A stretch of 64,000 nucleotides of DNA, from the NCBI GenBank assembly GCA_016191145.1, contig JACPPD010000003.1:437382-501381 (forward strand), written 5' to 3'. This document shows positions 1 through 8,772 of the stretch, in pieces (the first letter of the stretch is position 1; each line of letters starts with the position of its first letter). Source of the DNA: Ignavibacteria bacterium. GTDB taxonomy: Bacteria; Bacteroidota; Ignavibacteria; Kapaibacteriales; Kapaibacteriaceae. The notes beneath the pieces are model-generated. The model ran no database searches. It was not told where the DNA came from and worked only from the letters and a program-made list of their open reading frames with translations. The position numbers and the translations under genes are program-made.

Positions 1-798
1 AACATCTTCGTAAACAAAAAGCTGGGTGAACTTTTGCCTTGCTTCGCTTATGGTATTGTAGGTAACCGATTCTATAAAGCCTAATGTGCCTTCACTGCCA
101 ACCATCAACTTTGCAATTATTCGTGCAGGCTCATCCTCATCAAGCAGAGCATTGAGAGAATAACCTACGGTATTCTTGATGAGGTACTTTCTGCGAATCA
201 GATGCAAGAGTTCGGTGTTATTCCGAACTTCATCGCGAAGGCGGGTAATGCCGTGATAGATACCGGGAGAGAGACTGCGAAGTTTATCTGATGCCTGTGG
301 ATCGGACGAATCTATGCTGACGCCATCGTGCAGCATGAAGACCATTGAATCCATGGTGTGATAGGTGTTGTGCGAAATCCCACAGCACATTCCCGATGCA
401 TTATTCGCTACAATGCCCCCTACCATGGCTGCAATTAAACTTGCAGGATCTGGACCGATCTTTCGCCCATATCTGCTGAGCAGTCCGTTTACGCGTCCGC
501 CCGTGATGCCCGGTCCCAGGCAAACCTTCATGCCGTCATCCAGGACGTTGATGTAGTCCCAGTTCCTTGAAAGGTCTACAAGAATGCCATCGGTAACAGC
601 TTGACCCGAAAGGCTTGTTCCGCCGGCTCTGAAAGTTAAATGTTGGTTGGTTGATCGGCAATATTCGATGACTGAGCGGACGTCGTTGGTATTGCGCGGC
701 CGCACAACACTTGATGGAACGATACGATACAGGGATGCATCACGAGAGAAAATCAGTCGGTCACTCAATCTTGTTGAGATGATTGCCGCATCAATCAC
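1..798 (-). CDS. FAD-linked oxidase (GlcD/D-lactate dehydrogenase type), C-terminus outside window
   Basis: The first 266 codons of a flavoprotein oxidoreductase are present and the reading frame is still open at base 1. The FAD-binding type 4 domain (PCMH fold) is clear: a glycine-rich GGTSLSGQ segment near residue 60, then GPGITGGRVN, a GPDPAS segment, and NNASGMCCG near residue 135, followed by GSEGTLGF near residue 245. Proteins of this type oxidise 2-hydroxy acids such as D-lactate or D-2-hydroxyglutarate; larger members carry a C-terminal Fe-S domain, which cannot be checked here. The start is a GTG that shares four bases with the TGA of the carboxyltransferase upstream, suggesting translational coupling; the only nearby ATG is out of frame. 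The substrate is not determinable from the visible part. Confidence 0.8.
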   Translation of the reverse strand, partial: MIDAAIISTRLSDRLIFSRDASLYRIVPSSVVRPRNTNDVRSVIEYCRSTNQHLTFRAGGTSLSGQAVTDGILVDLSRNWDYINVLDDGMKVCLGPGITGGRVNGLLSRYGRKIGPDPASLIAAMVGGIVANNASGMCCGISHNTYHTMDSMVFMLHDGVSIDSSDPQASDKLRSLSPGIYHGITRLRDEVRNNTELLHLIRRKYLIKNTVGYSLNALLDEDEPARIIAKLMVGSEGTLGFIESVTYNTISEARQKFTQLFVYEDV

Positions 799-2459
799 AC
801 CTGAAAGACACCTGTTTTAAGTGGAGGCAGTGATCCCTGATGGCTGGCGACAGCGATGCCGCGAGAAATGACAGATCTTGATTCATCAGGCGCAATAATT
901 CCATCTACCCACATGCGAGAAGCGGCATAAAGGGGCGTTGTAGTGGAATCGTAACGTTGTTGAATTTCCTGAAGGAGACTTTTCTGTTTTTGCTCAGAGA
1001 TTGTTTCGCCCTGGCGTTCGAGCGAAGCGATTTTAATTGTAAGCAGAGTTCGTGCTGCCTGGCCTCCACCCATCACGGCAATTTGTGCCGTTGGCCATGC
1101 ATAGATAAACCGAGGATCGTATGCCTTGCCACACATCGCGTAATTCCCTGCACCGTATGAGTTACCGATGATGATGGTAAACTTTGGAACAACGCTGTTA
1201 GCAACAGCATTCACCATCTTGGCGCCATCTTTTATTATCCCACCCTGTTCGGCTCGTGTACCCACCATGAAGCCGGTAACATCCTGAAGAAAAACAAGTG
1301 GGATTCCGCGCTGATTACAATTGAGAATAAATCGCGCTGCTTTGTCGGCTGAATCAGAGTATATCACGCCCCCTACCTGCATTTCGCCCTTACCGGAACG
1401 TACGATTTCTCTGTTGTTGGCAACGATGCCGACAGACCATCCATCCATTCTTCCGTAACCGCAAATGATTGTCCCTCCATACCCGGCCTTGTATTCATCG
1501 AACAGGCTTTCGTCGAGTAGCCTTGCAATCACCTGACGGGTGTTGTATGGTCTCACACGATCGGAAGGCATGATACCCCATATCTCTTCTGTATCAAAGG
1601 CAGGCGGCTTAGGCTCCTCGCGAGAGAACAGGTTGCCTGCTCCTTTTTGCGGAGAAAATTTTTCCACCAGCGAGCGGATGGTGGCAATGGCTTCATCATC
1701 GTTGTCAACCATGTAATCAATCACTCCGCTGATGCCGCTATGCATCTGTGCGCCTCCCAGCGGTTCGGAATCTGTCCGTTCTCCGATTGCAGCTTCTACC
1801 AGAGCCGGACCGGCAAGAAAGACGCTGCCAGTGCCTTTAACGATGATTGCCTCGTCGCTCATGATGGGAAGGTATGCACCTCCGGCAACGCACGGTCCCA
1901 TGATTGCCGCTATTTGCGGCACTCCCATGGCGCTAAGCAGAGCATTGTTGCGGAATTGCCTCCCAAAGTGTTCTTTGTCGGGAAATATCTCGTCCTGCAT
2001 CGGAAGGAAAACGCCGGCTGAATCAACAAGGTAAATAATTGGAAGATGATTGTCGATAGCAATTTCCTGTGCGCGCAAATTCTTCTTTGCCGTCATGGGA
2101 AACCATGCACCAGCTTTTACCGTGGCGTCGTTTGCCACAATCATGCACTCTCTGCCATGGATCAGGCCCACTCCCGTTACCACGCCAGCGCCTGGAGCGC
2201 CCCCCTCCTCCTCATACATGCCTTCTGCGGCATACAGGCCAATCTCAATAAATTTACTATCTGCATCGGTGAGCAGCGAAATTCTCTCCCGAGCTGTTTT
2301 CTTGCCCTTCGTACGATGCCGCTCGACAGCTTTTTTTCCGCCACCAAGGTAGATTCTTTCGGCAATGCCCTGGAACGTACGCATGCGCTGACGGTTTGCG
2401 TCTGCAAACGAATCAAACGTCAGGTCGTGTTCAATAGTCGATCCTATGACGCGAGCCAT
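795..2459 (-). CDS. Acyl-CoA carboxylase carboxyltransferase (beta) subunit, methylcrotonyl-CoA carboxylase type
   Basis: A 554-residue biotin-dependent carboxyltransferase that moves CO2 from carboxybiotin to an acyl-CoA. Both crotonase-like halves are present: the N-terminal half has LVDSAGVFLPMQDE near residue 145 and GPCVAGGAYLP near 190, and the C-terminal half has DVTGFMVGTRAEQGG, GNSYGAGNYAMCGKAYDPRF and WPTAQIAVMGG between about 400 and 480. The last group fits the methylcrotonyl-CoA carboxylase beta subunit better than the propionyl-CoA enzyme. ATG at 2459 is chosen because the upstream extension would run into secG and reads as low-complexity peptide. The gene begins 10 bases after secG and overlaps the oxidase downstream. 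No biotin carboxylase gene lies in the window; a biotin carrier protein sits at 12973-13491. Substrate specificity is an inference. Confidence 0.9.
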   Translation of the reverse strand: MARVIGSTIEHDLTFDSFADANRQRMRTFQGIAERIYLGGGKKAVERHRTKGKKTARERISLLTDADSKFIEIGLYAAEGMYEEEGGAPGAGVVTGVGLIHGRECMIVANDATVKAGAWFPMTAKKNLRAQEIAIDNHLPIIYLVDSAGVFLPMQDEIFPDKEHFGRQFRNNALLSAMGVPQIAAIMGPCVAGGAYLPIMSDEAIIVKGTGSVFLAGPALVEAAIGERTDSEPLGGAQMHSGISGVIDYMVDNDDEAIATIRSLVEKFSPQKGAGNLFSREEPKPPAFDTEEIWGIMPSDRVRPYNTRQVIARLLDESLFDEYKAGYGGTIICGYGRMDGWSVGIVANNREIVRSGKGEMQVGGVIYSDSADKAARFILNCNQRGIPLVFLQDVTGFMVGTRAEQGGIIKDGAKMVNAVANSVVPKFTIIIGNSYGAGNYAMCGKAYDPRFIYAWPTAQIAVMGGGQAARTLLTIKIASLERQGETISEQKQKSLLQEIQQRYDSTTTPLYAASRMWVDGIIAPDESRSVISRGIAVASHQGSLPPLKTGVFQV

Positions 2460-2469
2460 ATTGGCCGGA

Positions 2470-2844
2470 TTACTTCGGAGGCTGTTGAGAAGGTGGCTGT
2501 TGCGTAGGTGGCTGTTGCGTAGGCTGCCCAATAGGAGCTGGCGTTCCCGGAACGCTGCCGGCTGGCACCTCGGCACCCGTTGTTACGGGTGTACGAATCG
2601 TTGACTCGGCGCTTGGAAGAAAAACCTTGTTGATGATTATTGCCATCAACATGATGCCTGCAATAAGCCCGATAGTAAGATTCTGTAAAAAGTTTCTCGA
2701 CCCACGCACTCCGAGAAGGTTTGATACCTGCCCGCCTAATCCACCCATTCCGGAAATCATTTCAGCCTTACCAGGCTGAATGAGAATAGTGAGAACAAGC
2801 AGAATGGCGCCAAAAACGGTTAAGAGAATGAGAACTGTAATCAT
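2470..2844 (-). CDS. secG: Protein-export membrane protein SecG
   Basis: A 124-residue inner-membrane subunit of the SecYEG translocon. It has two hydrophobic segments (about residues 2-22 and 55-77) joined by the typical cytoplasmic loop with LIQPGKAE and a glycine-rich GMGGLGGQ stretch. The C-terminal 45 residues are an added tail rich in Pro, Gln and Thr, built from near-identical PTQQP-type repeats that are also repeats in the DNA. ATG at 2844 is used because it starts directly at the first membrane segment. It sits between the TPR gene and the carboxyltransferase on the same strand with very short gaps, so it is probably co-transcribed. Confidence 0.9.
   Translation of the reverse strand: MITVLILLTVFGAILLVLTILIQPGKAEMISGMGGLGGQVSNLLGVRGSRNFLQNLTIGLIAGIMLMAIIINKVFLPSAESTIRTPVTTGAEVPAGSVPGTPAPIGQPTQQPPTQQPPSQQPPK
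2476..2520 (-). repeat. 15-bp tandem repeat, three copies, in the secG 3' end
   Basis: Units at 2476-2490, 2491-2505 and 2506-2520. The second and third are identical (AGGTGGCTGTTGCGT on the plus strand) and the first differs at a few bases. They keep the frame and encode the Pro/Gln repeats at the SecG C-terminus, so copy-number change would lengthen or shorten the tail without a frameshift. Confidence 0.85.
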
Positions 2845-2868
2845 AAGACTACAAAAATACGGCAAACA

Positions 2869-3987
2869 CTAATCAGAACAATGTAGTCCCAGACAGAGTG
2901 GATGATCGGTTGGGAAGGGGTTTTTAGTAAGCCAGCCAAAGAACGTATCGTAACGAGCCTCATTTTTTTCAAAATACTTCCTCATTTCCTTCATGTCGCC
3001 GTGCCCCAGCACCCACCACAGGTACTCTCGAAACCACCCGGCATCTTGAAGTTTGGCATTCCATTCGAGCAGATCGTTCGGGTATTTAGTATTGTATCCG
3101 GCGCCAATCCAACCCTTGATGAATCTCATCCGCACGTCTACCAACTGTTCAATTGTCAGTTGTTTGCGCACACCGCTATCGGGGAAATAGTGCTGCGAAC
3201 TCTGAGCTATCGTGAACTCGAAAGCGGTGGGAAAATTCAATACGTCGGGACCAAATGGCGATGGCTCTTCGAGAAGCTGATCGGAGCAAAAATTAATGGG
3301 GTCGTCGCTCCCGAGCGACATAGAAGCATTCCACGCGTCAAATAACATTTCACCAACCTCCTTGGTACGCTGAGTATTGGTCTCAATGTTTATAAAAGCT
3401 TCACCAAAGAACACAGTCCATATTCGATTTTTTGTTTTGGCCGACGTCTTTGCAATCCAATAATAATTTGTGGCAAACGACGGCTCCACACGCGTTCCCT
3501 TCACCCACCACTGTATTGCAGAATCTAACTGCCCACCGATAAATGCCGCAGCACCTAGCTCGTAATGTAGCCTGCCCGACATTGGGTATCTCGAAAGTCC
3601 TTCTCTATAAATCTTCATCGATGCGGCAGAATCATCAAGGTAATCGTAGCTGTTTCCAAGAAGCTGATAACCTCTGTCGTATAGCATTGTATCGCGATAC
3701 ATCGGCTTCAAAGCATCGACAGCCTGCGAGTAGCGTTCTCCCATCACCAGACAAATGGCGCGTTCATACTTATACAACACATAATCCGGCCGCATGGCCA
3801 GAGCAGAGTCCCAACGCCTGATGGCCTCATCTGCAAGATTTCTGTCCATGAGGTTTACGGCACGGTTGACGACGGCCTTAAGCGCCACGGTATCCAGCTC
3901 CTGCCCCAGGCCTTGTGATGCTGCAAAAACAATGAAAAGGAAAAAACTAAGGGATGTATTGATGATTCGTGCGTTATGTTGGCTCAT
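2869..3987 (-). CDS. Secreted tetratricopeptide-repeat protein, function unknown
   Basis: A 372-residue protein starting with a signal peptide (hydrophobic core near residues 12-25, possible cleavage after GLGQ), followed by TPR-like helices from about residue 35 to 190 (segments such as DEAIRRWDSALAMRPDY and DSAASMKIYREGLSRYP). The C-terminal half is rich in Trp and Phe and is not recognised. TPR proteins usually act as periplasmic or outer-membrane scaffolds. The upstream in-frame extension lacks secretion features and overlaps the divergent gene, so ATG at 3987 is chosen. Only 46 bases separate it from the divergent TraB/GumN-like gene, so the two probably share a promoter region. Confidence 0.75.
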   Translation of the reverse strand: MSQHNARIINTSLSFFLFIVFAASQGLGQELDTVALKAVVNRAVNLMDRNLADEAIRRWDSALAMRPDYVLYKYERAICLVMGERYSQAVDALKPMYRDTMLYDRGYQLLGNSYDYLDDSAASMKIYREGLSRYPMSGRLHYELGAAAFIGGQLDSAIQWWVKGTRVEPSFATNYYWIAKTSAKTKNRIWTVFFGEAFINIETNTQRTKEVGEMLFDAWNASMSLGSDDPINFCSDQLLEEPSPFGPDVLNFPTAFEFTIAQSSQHYFPDSGVRKQLTIEQLVDVRMRFIKGWIGAGYNTKYPNDLLEWNAKLQDAGWFREYLWWVLGHGDMKEMRKYFEKNEARYDTFFGWLTKNPFPTDHPLCLGLHCSD

Positions 3988-4033
3988 TGAACGTTGCTGT
4001 TGGTCGAAGCTATTTTTTTTACGAAGGTATGGC

Positions 4034-4915
4034 ATGACGACAAAATTATTCACGCAGTGCATCCTTGGAATTATCACTTCGTGCACATTCGGTCAGGAAC
4101 TTACCGCTGCTGACAATAGTTTGCTGTGGAAAGTCACGTCAAAGGAAGGGGCCGTCAGCCACATTTTCGGTACGATCCATTTGCCGGATACGTTGATGTT
4201 CCGCCAGCGCGACACCGTTCTCTCAGTTCTCAATGCATCATCAGTGTTTTATGCAGAGCTGGATCTCGATTCGTTGATGACTTCGGTAGATCCAATGTCG
4301 ATGATGCTTCCGCCCGGCCTAACGTTGGCAAATTTTTTCACCACGGATGAATTGGCAGAACTCAGAGCTATTCTTAAAGAGCGATTGGGTCCAATGGCTA
4401 CTATGGCTGAACGTATGAAACCTGCCGCTATAGCAATTATGGCGATGACAGATAATCTCGAAGCAACTGCGTCAACCACTGTCGATCAGTTTCTCTGGGC
4501 ACATGCTCGGAGCCGGTTCATACAGGTCAGGGGCATCGAGTCTATCGCCGAGCAAATGAACGTCCTCGATTCAATTCCACCGCGCATGGTGCTGGAAGCC
4601 TTGCGCGAAAATGAGACGTCAGATTCTCTGATCAAAGCATTGCTTTTTGCCTACAGCACGGAAAATCTGGAAGAAATTTCCCGACTCGTCGACTCCGTCA
4701 GCGCTGTCGAATCGTTTATGAGCACCATCAATGATCATCGAAACAATACAATGGCATCCCGCCTTCAAGAACCGCTGTTGCAAGGCAAGGCATTCATTGC
4801 AGTTGGCGCGGCACACCTTCCCGGAAAGCAGGGTCTGCTAAATGTTCTTGCTGAAAGGGGCTTTGCAGTGGAACCCGTTTTTGGTGGTAATCGCGTTCAA
4901 TGGCTCCGGCAGTGA
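4034..4915 (+). CDS. TraB/GumN family secreted protein
   Basis: A 293-residue protein with a signal peptide (about residues 1-20, ending near TFGQ) and the TraB/GumN signature: LLWKVTSKEGAVSHIFGTIHLPD near residue 30, where the Gly-Thr-Ile-His block is characteristic, and a C-terminal FIAVGAAHLPGKQGLLN block with the second conserved Gly-Ala-His-Leu. Relatives are thought to be metal-dependent proteases of the Tiki type, but activity is unproven for most bacterial members. The start at 4034 gives a clean signal peptide; longer in-frame starts read through the neighbouring gene. Confidence 0.85.
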   Translation: MTTKLFTQCILGIITSCTFGQELTAADNSLLWKVTSKEGAVSHIFGTIHLPDTLMFRQRDTVLSVLNASSVFYAELDLDSLMTSVDPMSMMLPPGLTLANFFTTDELAELRAILKERLGPMATMAERMKPAAIAIMAMTDNLEATASTTVDQFLWAHARSRFIQVRGIESIAEQMNVLDSIPPRMVLEALRENETSDSLIKALLFAYSTENLEEISRLVDSVSAVESFMSTINDHRNNTMASRLQEPLLQGKAFIAVGAAHLPGKQGLLNVLAERGFAVEPVFGGNRVQWLRQ

Positions 4916-4950
4916 GTTCAGGCGGCATCCTAAATAAATGTAATAACTCC

Positions 4951-5673
4951 TCATTTGCTGATGGTAACCGTTATTTTATAGGTCATGTAACCCATCTTTC
5001 TCTGAGCGCCGGGTAACACTGCAAACCGTGTGCACATTACGGTACGTAATGCGGGAACATCGAGCTTTGAGTTCGATGATTTAATAACGACGGCACAATG
5101 CACGTAGCCATCGTTTGAAACCAAGGCAGCCACTTCGGCATTCCCGTCAATCTTACCGTTTCGCTCAAGTGAATTTCGTTTCAGCAGCCTGTTGAATCGC
5201 TCTGCATCATACGCAGGTGGAGTGTTTGATGCAGTCTTGATGGAATCCGCCAGTTCAGATTGGGATACTGTACATACAAAGGCAAGGCTCTGCGACGATA
5301 AAAACGAGATGCTGCGGTCGTAAACGTTGCGAACCGGAGCAGTTGAAATTTTTACAACTAGCCTCAAACCATCACTGAGCGGACTCCACGCAAACCGAAG
5401 CTGTCTGGCAATCAGCTCCGCTGTGGGATCCATATTCGGTGGAGGCGTAACAAGAAGCCACTTGCTGTTTTCGTAGTTCTCCCTATTGAATACTAGTTCG
5501 TAACTATCTTTAAGATCAATATTCCGATCTATGCTGAATATTTCGTTTTCAAAAAAAATAGGCACCGAAGGGCTTACACTGTCAACGGACACAACAATAA
5601 CATCTGCCTGTAATGCAATACTGCATACCATAAACATTGAAGCGCCAACAACGGCTATTCCACGTATGGACAT
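4951..5673 (-). CDS. Secreted protein with a TonB-C-like C-terminal domain
   Basis: A 240-residue protein with a signal peptide (residues 1-23) and no recognised N-terminal domain. Residues about 170-240 resemble the TonB C-terminal fold: AEVAALVSNDGYVHCAVVIK, then SSNSKLDVPALRTVM, then RFAVLPGAQRKMG and a final beta strand. Unlike true TonB there is no N-terminal anchor followed by a Pro-rich linker, so it is probably a periplasmic stand-alone domain. Its 5' end overlaps the 3' end of the ABC ATPase by 19 bases, placing it last in the peptide transporter operon. Function is unknown; the TonB-like assignment is by eye. Confidence 0.6.
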   Translation of the reverse strand: MSIRGIAVVGASMFMVCSIALQADVIVVSVDSVSPSVPIFFENEIFSIDRNIDLKDSYELVFNRENYENSKWLLVTPPPNMDPTAELIARQLRFAWSPLSDGLRLVVKISTAPVRNVYDRSISFLSSQSLAFVCTVSQSELADSIKTASNTPPAYDAERFNRLLKRNSLERNGKIDGNAEVAALVSNDGYVHCAVVIKSSNSKLDVPALRTVMCTRFAVLPGAQRKMGYMTYKITVTISK

Positions 5674-6662
5674 GCTGCCAGAGCTCCGCTCTTTTTCAGT
5701 TCGAGTTGGGGCGTAAATGTTGCACAGTCTGGCCGGGCAATTGGGCACCGTGTACGGAACCCACAGCCAGAGGGCTTTGAAAGGGGCGTGGGAATGTCGC
5801 CTGTAAGCACAATGCGCTGACGTCCAGTCTTCGCCGGATCTGGCTCGGGAACGGCAGAGATCAATGCACGCGTATATGGATGTGTTGGCGTGAAATATAC
5901 TTCGTCGGCCCTGCCCAGCTCGACGATGTTGCCGAGGTACATCACTGCAATGCGATGCGAGATGTGATAGACCACAGACAAGTCGTGTGCAATAAACAAA
6001 TACGACATTCCAAATTCAGACCTCAAATCGTCCATGAGGTTAATTACCTGTGCCTGAACTGAAACATCGAGAGCCGAAACAGGTTCGTCGCAAATGATAA
6101 GCTCCGGATTTGTTGCAAGGGCACGAGCTATACCGATTCGCTGGCGCTGTCCACCCGAAAACTCATGAGGGAACCTCAGGGAATATTCCGGCTGCAAGCC
6201 AACCTTTTCCAACAGCCACGATACTCTGTCGTCCACTTCTGCCCGCTTCATCTCTGGTTTGTGAATCGACAGCGGCTCAGCAACGATCTGTTTAACCGTC
6301 ATGCGTTGATTAAGCGACGAATACGGATCCTGGAAGATCATCTGCACATGCTGCCGATACTTCAGCATCTGGTGTTTCGACAAATGTATCAGATTTGTTT
6401 CATTGCCTTGTTTATCTATATAGTTAACTTCACCGCTGAGTGCAACATCGGGAGAACTATGCGTCAGCACATTGATGAGGGCGCGTCCTACTGTTGTCTT
6501 CCCGCAGCCGGATTCACCCACCAGACCCAGCGTCTCCCCACGCTCAATGCCAAATGATATTCCATCCACAGCTCTCACTTCCGCCACCTTGCGCTGGAAT
6601 ACACCGCCATGCATGGCAAAGTGTACATGCAGATCCCGTACGTCGAGCATGCGGACACTCAT
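5655..6662 (-). CDS. Peptide ABC transporter ATPase (OppF/DppF type)
   Basis: A 335-residue ATP-binding subunit energising peptide import at the inner membrane. Visible: Walker A GESGCGKT near residue 52, Q-loop [10 protein letters not shown], signature [14 protein letters not shown], Walker [13 protein letters not shown], and the C-terminal oligopeptide-transporter domain with GCGFRTRC...C ending in an Ala-Cys pair. ATG at 6662 overlaps the TGA of the partner ATPase by four bases. Together with the gene upstream it forms the heterodimeric motor of the transporter encoded at 5655-11987. Confidence 0.93.
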   Translation of the reverse strand: MSVRMLDVRDLHVHFAMHGGVFQRKVAEVRAVDGISFGIERGETLGLVGESGCGKTTVGRALINVLTHSSPDVALSGEVNYIDKQGNETNLIHLSKHQMLKYRQHVQMIFQDPYSSLNQRMTVKQIVAEPLSIHKPEMKRAEVDDRVSWLLEKVGLQPEYSLRFPHEFSGGQRQRIGIARALATNPELIICDEPVSALDVSVQAQVINLMDDLRSEFGMSYLFIAHDLSVVYHISHRIAVMYLGNIVELGRADEVYFTPTHPYTRALISAVPEPDPAKTGRQRIVLTGDIPTPLSKPSGCGFRTRCPIARPDCATFTPQLELKKSGALAACPYVE

Positions 6663-7660
6663 TGAATGCCCCTTTCCCGCATTACTACATGACACCGAGC
6701 CAGGTGCCCTGGTTCGATTTCTACCAGCGGAGGTTCGATGGTATCGCAAGCGTCGATTTTCACTAAACAGCGTGTACAAAACTTGCACCCAACGGGAAGG
6801 TTCATGATGCCGGGTACGTTGCCGGGTATCGTTTTCAGTTTCTCGTGTTTTTTACCTTCGGCTGCCGGACGCGGAATTGAATCCATCAACCCGATAGTGT
6901 ATGGGTGAAGGGGGCGAGCAAACAGTGCATCGACGTTTGCTACCTCCTGAATTTTTCCGCCGTACATCACAATTACTCGATGGCAGGTTTCGGCAACAAC
7001 TGCAAGGTCGTGAGTGATCAGCACAATCGACGCTTCCTTGCGGTGTTTTTGCATTTCAAGCATTAACTCCAGGATTTGCGCTTGTATGGTTACGTCGAGC
7101 GCAGTCGTAGGCTCGTCGGCAATGAGCACTGCAGGGTTGCAGGCAAGAGCAATGGCAATCATTACTCTCTGGCGCATACCTCCCGAGAACTGATGAGGAT
7201 AGTCGTTGTAGCGTTGCTCTGCGTCGGGAATACCAACAGCATTCAGCAAATCGATGGCTCGCAGTTTTGCTTCTTCTGGAGAACATTTATCATGCGTTTG
7301 AATCACCTCCGATATCTGCATGCCAATGCGAAACACAGGATTCAGACTCGTCATTGGCTCCTGAAAGATCATGGCAATCTCCTTGCCTCTGATCTCATAC
7401 ATCTGATCGTAAGAAAGTTTAACGATATCCCTGTTCTTGTACAGAATTTCGCCGCTCATAATCCTGCCCGGCGGGTCGGGGATGAGCTTCATCAGCGATA
7501 AGGCAGTGACCGACTTCCCCGAACCGGACTCGCCCACGATGCCCAGCACTTCACCGCTGAAGATGTCGAAGGTTACATCGTCGACAGCCTTTGCCCAGGT
7601 GCCTTCAATGTTGAAGTACGTCCGCAGGTTCTTTATCTCAACGAGTTTCTCTTGTGTCAT
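6659..7660 (-). CDS. Peptide ABC transporter ATPase (OppD/DppD type)
   Basis: A 333-residue partner ATPase. Walker A GESGSGKS at residues 43-50, Q-loop [11 protein letters not shown], signature [15 protein letters not shown], Walker [14 protein letters not shown]-loop LITHDLAV, and a C-terminal cysteine cluster (GCKFCTRC, then further Cys) of the kind that binds an Fe-S cluster in DppD-like proteins. Start and stop both overlap neighbouring genes by four bases, consistent with a tightly coupled operon. Confidence 0.93.
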   Translation of the reverse strand: MTQEKLVEIKNLRTYFNIEGTWAKAVDDVTFDIFSGEVLGIVGESGSGKSVTALSLMKLIPDPPGRIMSGEILYKNRDIVKLSYDQMYEIRGKEIAMIFQEPMTSLNPVFRIGMQISEVIQTHDKCSPEEAKLRAIDLLNAVGIPDAEQRYNDYPHQFSGGMRQRVMIAIALACNPAVLIADEPTTALDVTIQAQILELMLEMQKHRKEASIVLITHDLAVVAETCHRVIVMYGGKIQEVANVDALFARPLHPYTIGLMDSIPRPAAEGKKHEKLKTIPGNVPGIMNLPVGCKFCTRCLVKIDACDTIEPPLVEIEPGHLARCHVVMRERGIQ

Positions 7661-8772
7661 CGTAGCCGGGAAAAAGTCTTTGGATCAAACGCTTCACGAA
7701 CCGCTTCGCCAACAAAGACCGTGAGAGATAGAGTAAAAAACATTGCACTCATTGGCGACATAACAAGCCACCATTTATTCTGGTTGATGTACTGCACACC
7801 CAATCCAAACATCTCTCCCCAGCTTGGTGTACCCGGGGGCAGGCCGAAGCCAAGATAATCCAGACTCACTAAGGCCGTAATTCCCGACACTATTGAAAAT
7901 GGAAAGAAAGTTATAATCGGTACTAAGGAATTGGGCAGAATATGTCGAACAATGATCTTCCATGTTGGCACTCCAATCGATACGGCTGCAGCCACATAAT
8001 CCCGTGTTCGCTCGCGCAAAAATTCAGCCCGGATGTATAACGCAATACTTATCCAGCTTACCAGGAGAAGCAGACCAAGAAGCAGGAAAAAATTTGGTGA
8101 TACAAGACTTACCACGATGATGATGATAAATAATACTGGAAGTGTAAACCAGATCTCTACAACTCGCTGAAGAATGAGGTCGAACTTCCCTCCGAAATAA
8201 CCGGAAATGGCACCGATAGGAACACCAATGCAGTATTCAAGAATTGCCAGCAGCAACGCGAACGACAGAGACACATTTAAGCCATAGGCCATGCGTGCAA
8301 ACACGTCCCTTCCCCTGTCGTCGGTGCCCAACAAACGTGCAGCCGTATGTGTCCCTGGTGTAAGGGGCGGTAAAAACTTTTCATTACCCTCAACGGAAAT
8401 ATCTTCCTGTGGACTAAATGGATAGAGCGGCATAATCACATAATTCCCGTTGTCTGCCTTTTCAAATTCCTGGCTCAGACGTCGGTAGTTCACCTCTCCT
8501 CCGGCACTCTTCAAACCAAAGTCTTCGTACCCATGGTACGACGCCAAACCAACAAGATCTGCAAACGCAGGAAACATCTTAGATCCGTTGTACTGAACAA
8601 CCAGCGCCTTATTTGAAACCAACACCGGAAGCAAGAACGACAGAAGATAGATGATAACAAGTATTACAAACGAATAATATCCGCGCTTGAGCGATTTGAA
8701 CTTTTGCCATCTACGGCTTAGCAGCGACTGGGATTTTTTGCCGGGCGTTACCGCCTGTTTACCTGCCTTCAT
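7657..8772 (-). CDS. Peptide ABC transporter permease (YejE/DppC type)
   Basis: A 371-residue inner-membrane permease. One N-terminal membrane segment (about residues 32-52) is followed by a soluble insert of about 100 residues, then LLGTDDRGRDVFAR, which opens the conserved permease core with five more membrane segments and the EAA loop (DYVAAAVSIGVPTWKI, near 275). The closing EAVREAFDPK resembles YejE of the microcin C/peptide transporter. It is longer than a usual DppC (about 300 residues) because of the periplasmic insert. ATGA overlap with the upstream permease gene. Confidence 0.9.
   Translation of the reverse strand: MKAGKQAVTPGKKSQSLLSRRWQKFKSLKRGYYSFVILVIIYLLSFLLPVLVSNKALVVQYNGSKMFPAFADLVGLASYHGYEDFGLKSAGGEVNYRRLSQEFEKADNGNYVIMPLYPFSPQEDISVEGNEKFLPPLTPGTHTAARLLGTDDRGRDVFARMAYGLNVSLSFALLLAILEYCIGVPIGAISGYFGGKFDLILQRVVEIWFTLPVLFIIIIVVSLVSPNFFLLLGLLLLVSWISIALYIRAEFLRERTRDYVAAAVSIGVPTWKIIVRHILPNSLVPIITFFPFSIVSGITALVSLDYLGFGLPPGTPSWGEMFGLGVQYINQNKWWLVMSPMSAMFFTLSLTVFVGEAVREAFDPKTFSRLR

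Noticed and set aside
3988..4033. Divergent promoter between the TPR and TraB/GumN-like genes
   Set aside because: Only one-mismatch matches to TAnnTTTG were seen, without a -33 box, so no site is annotated.
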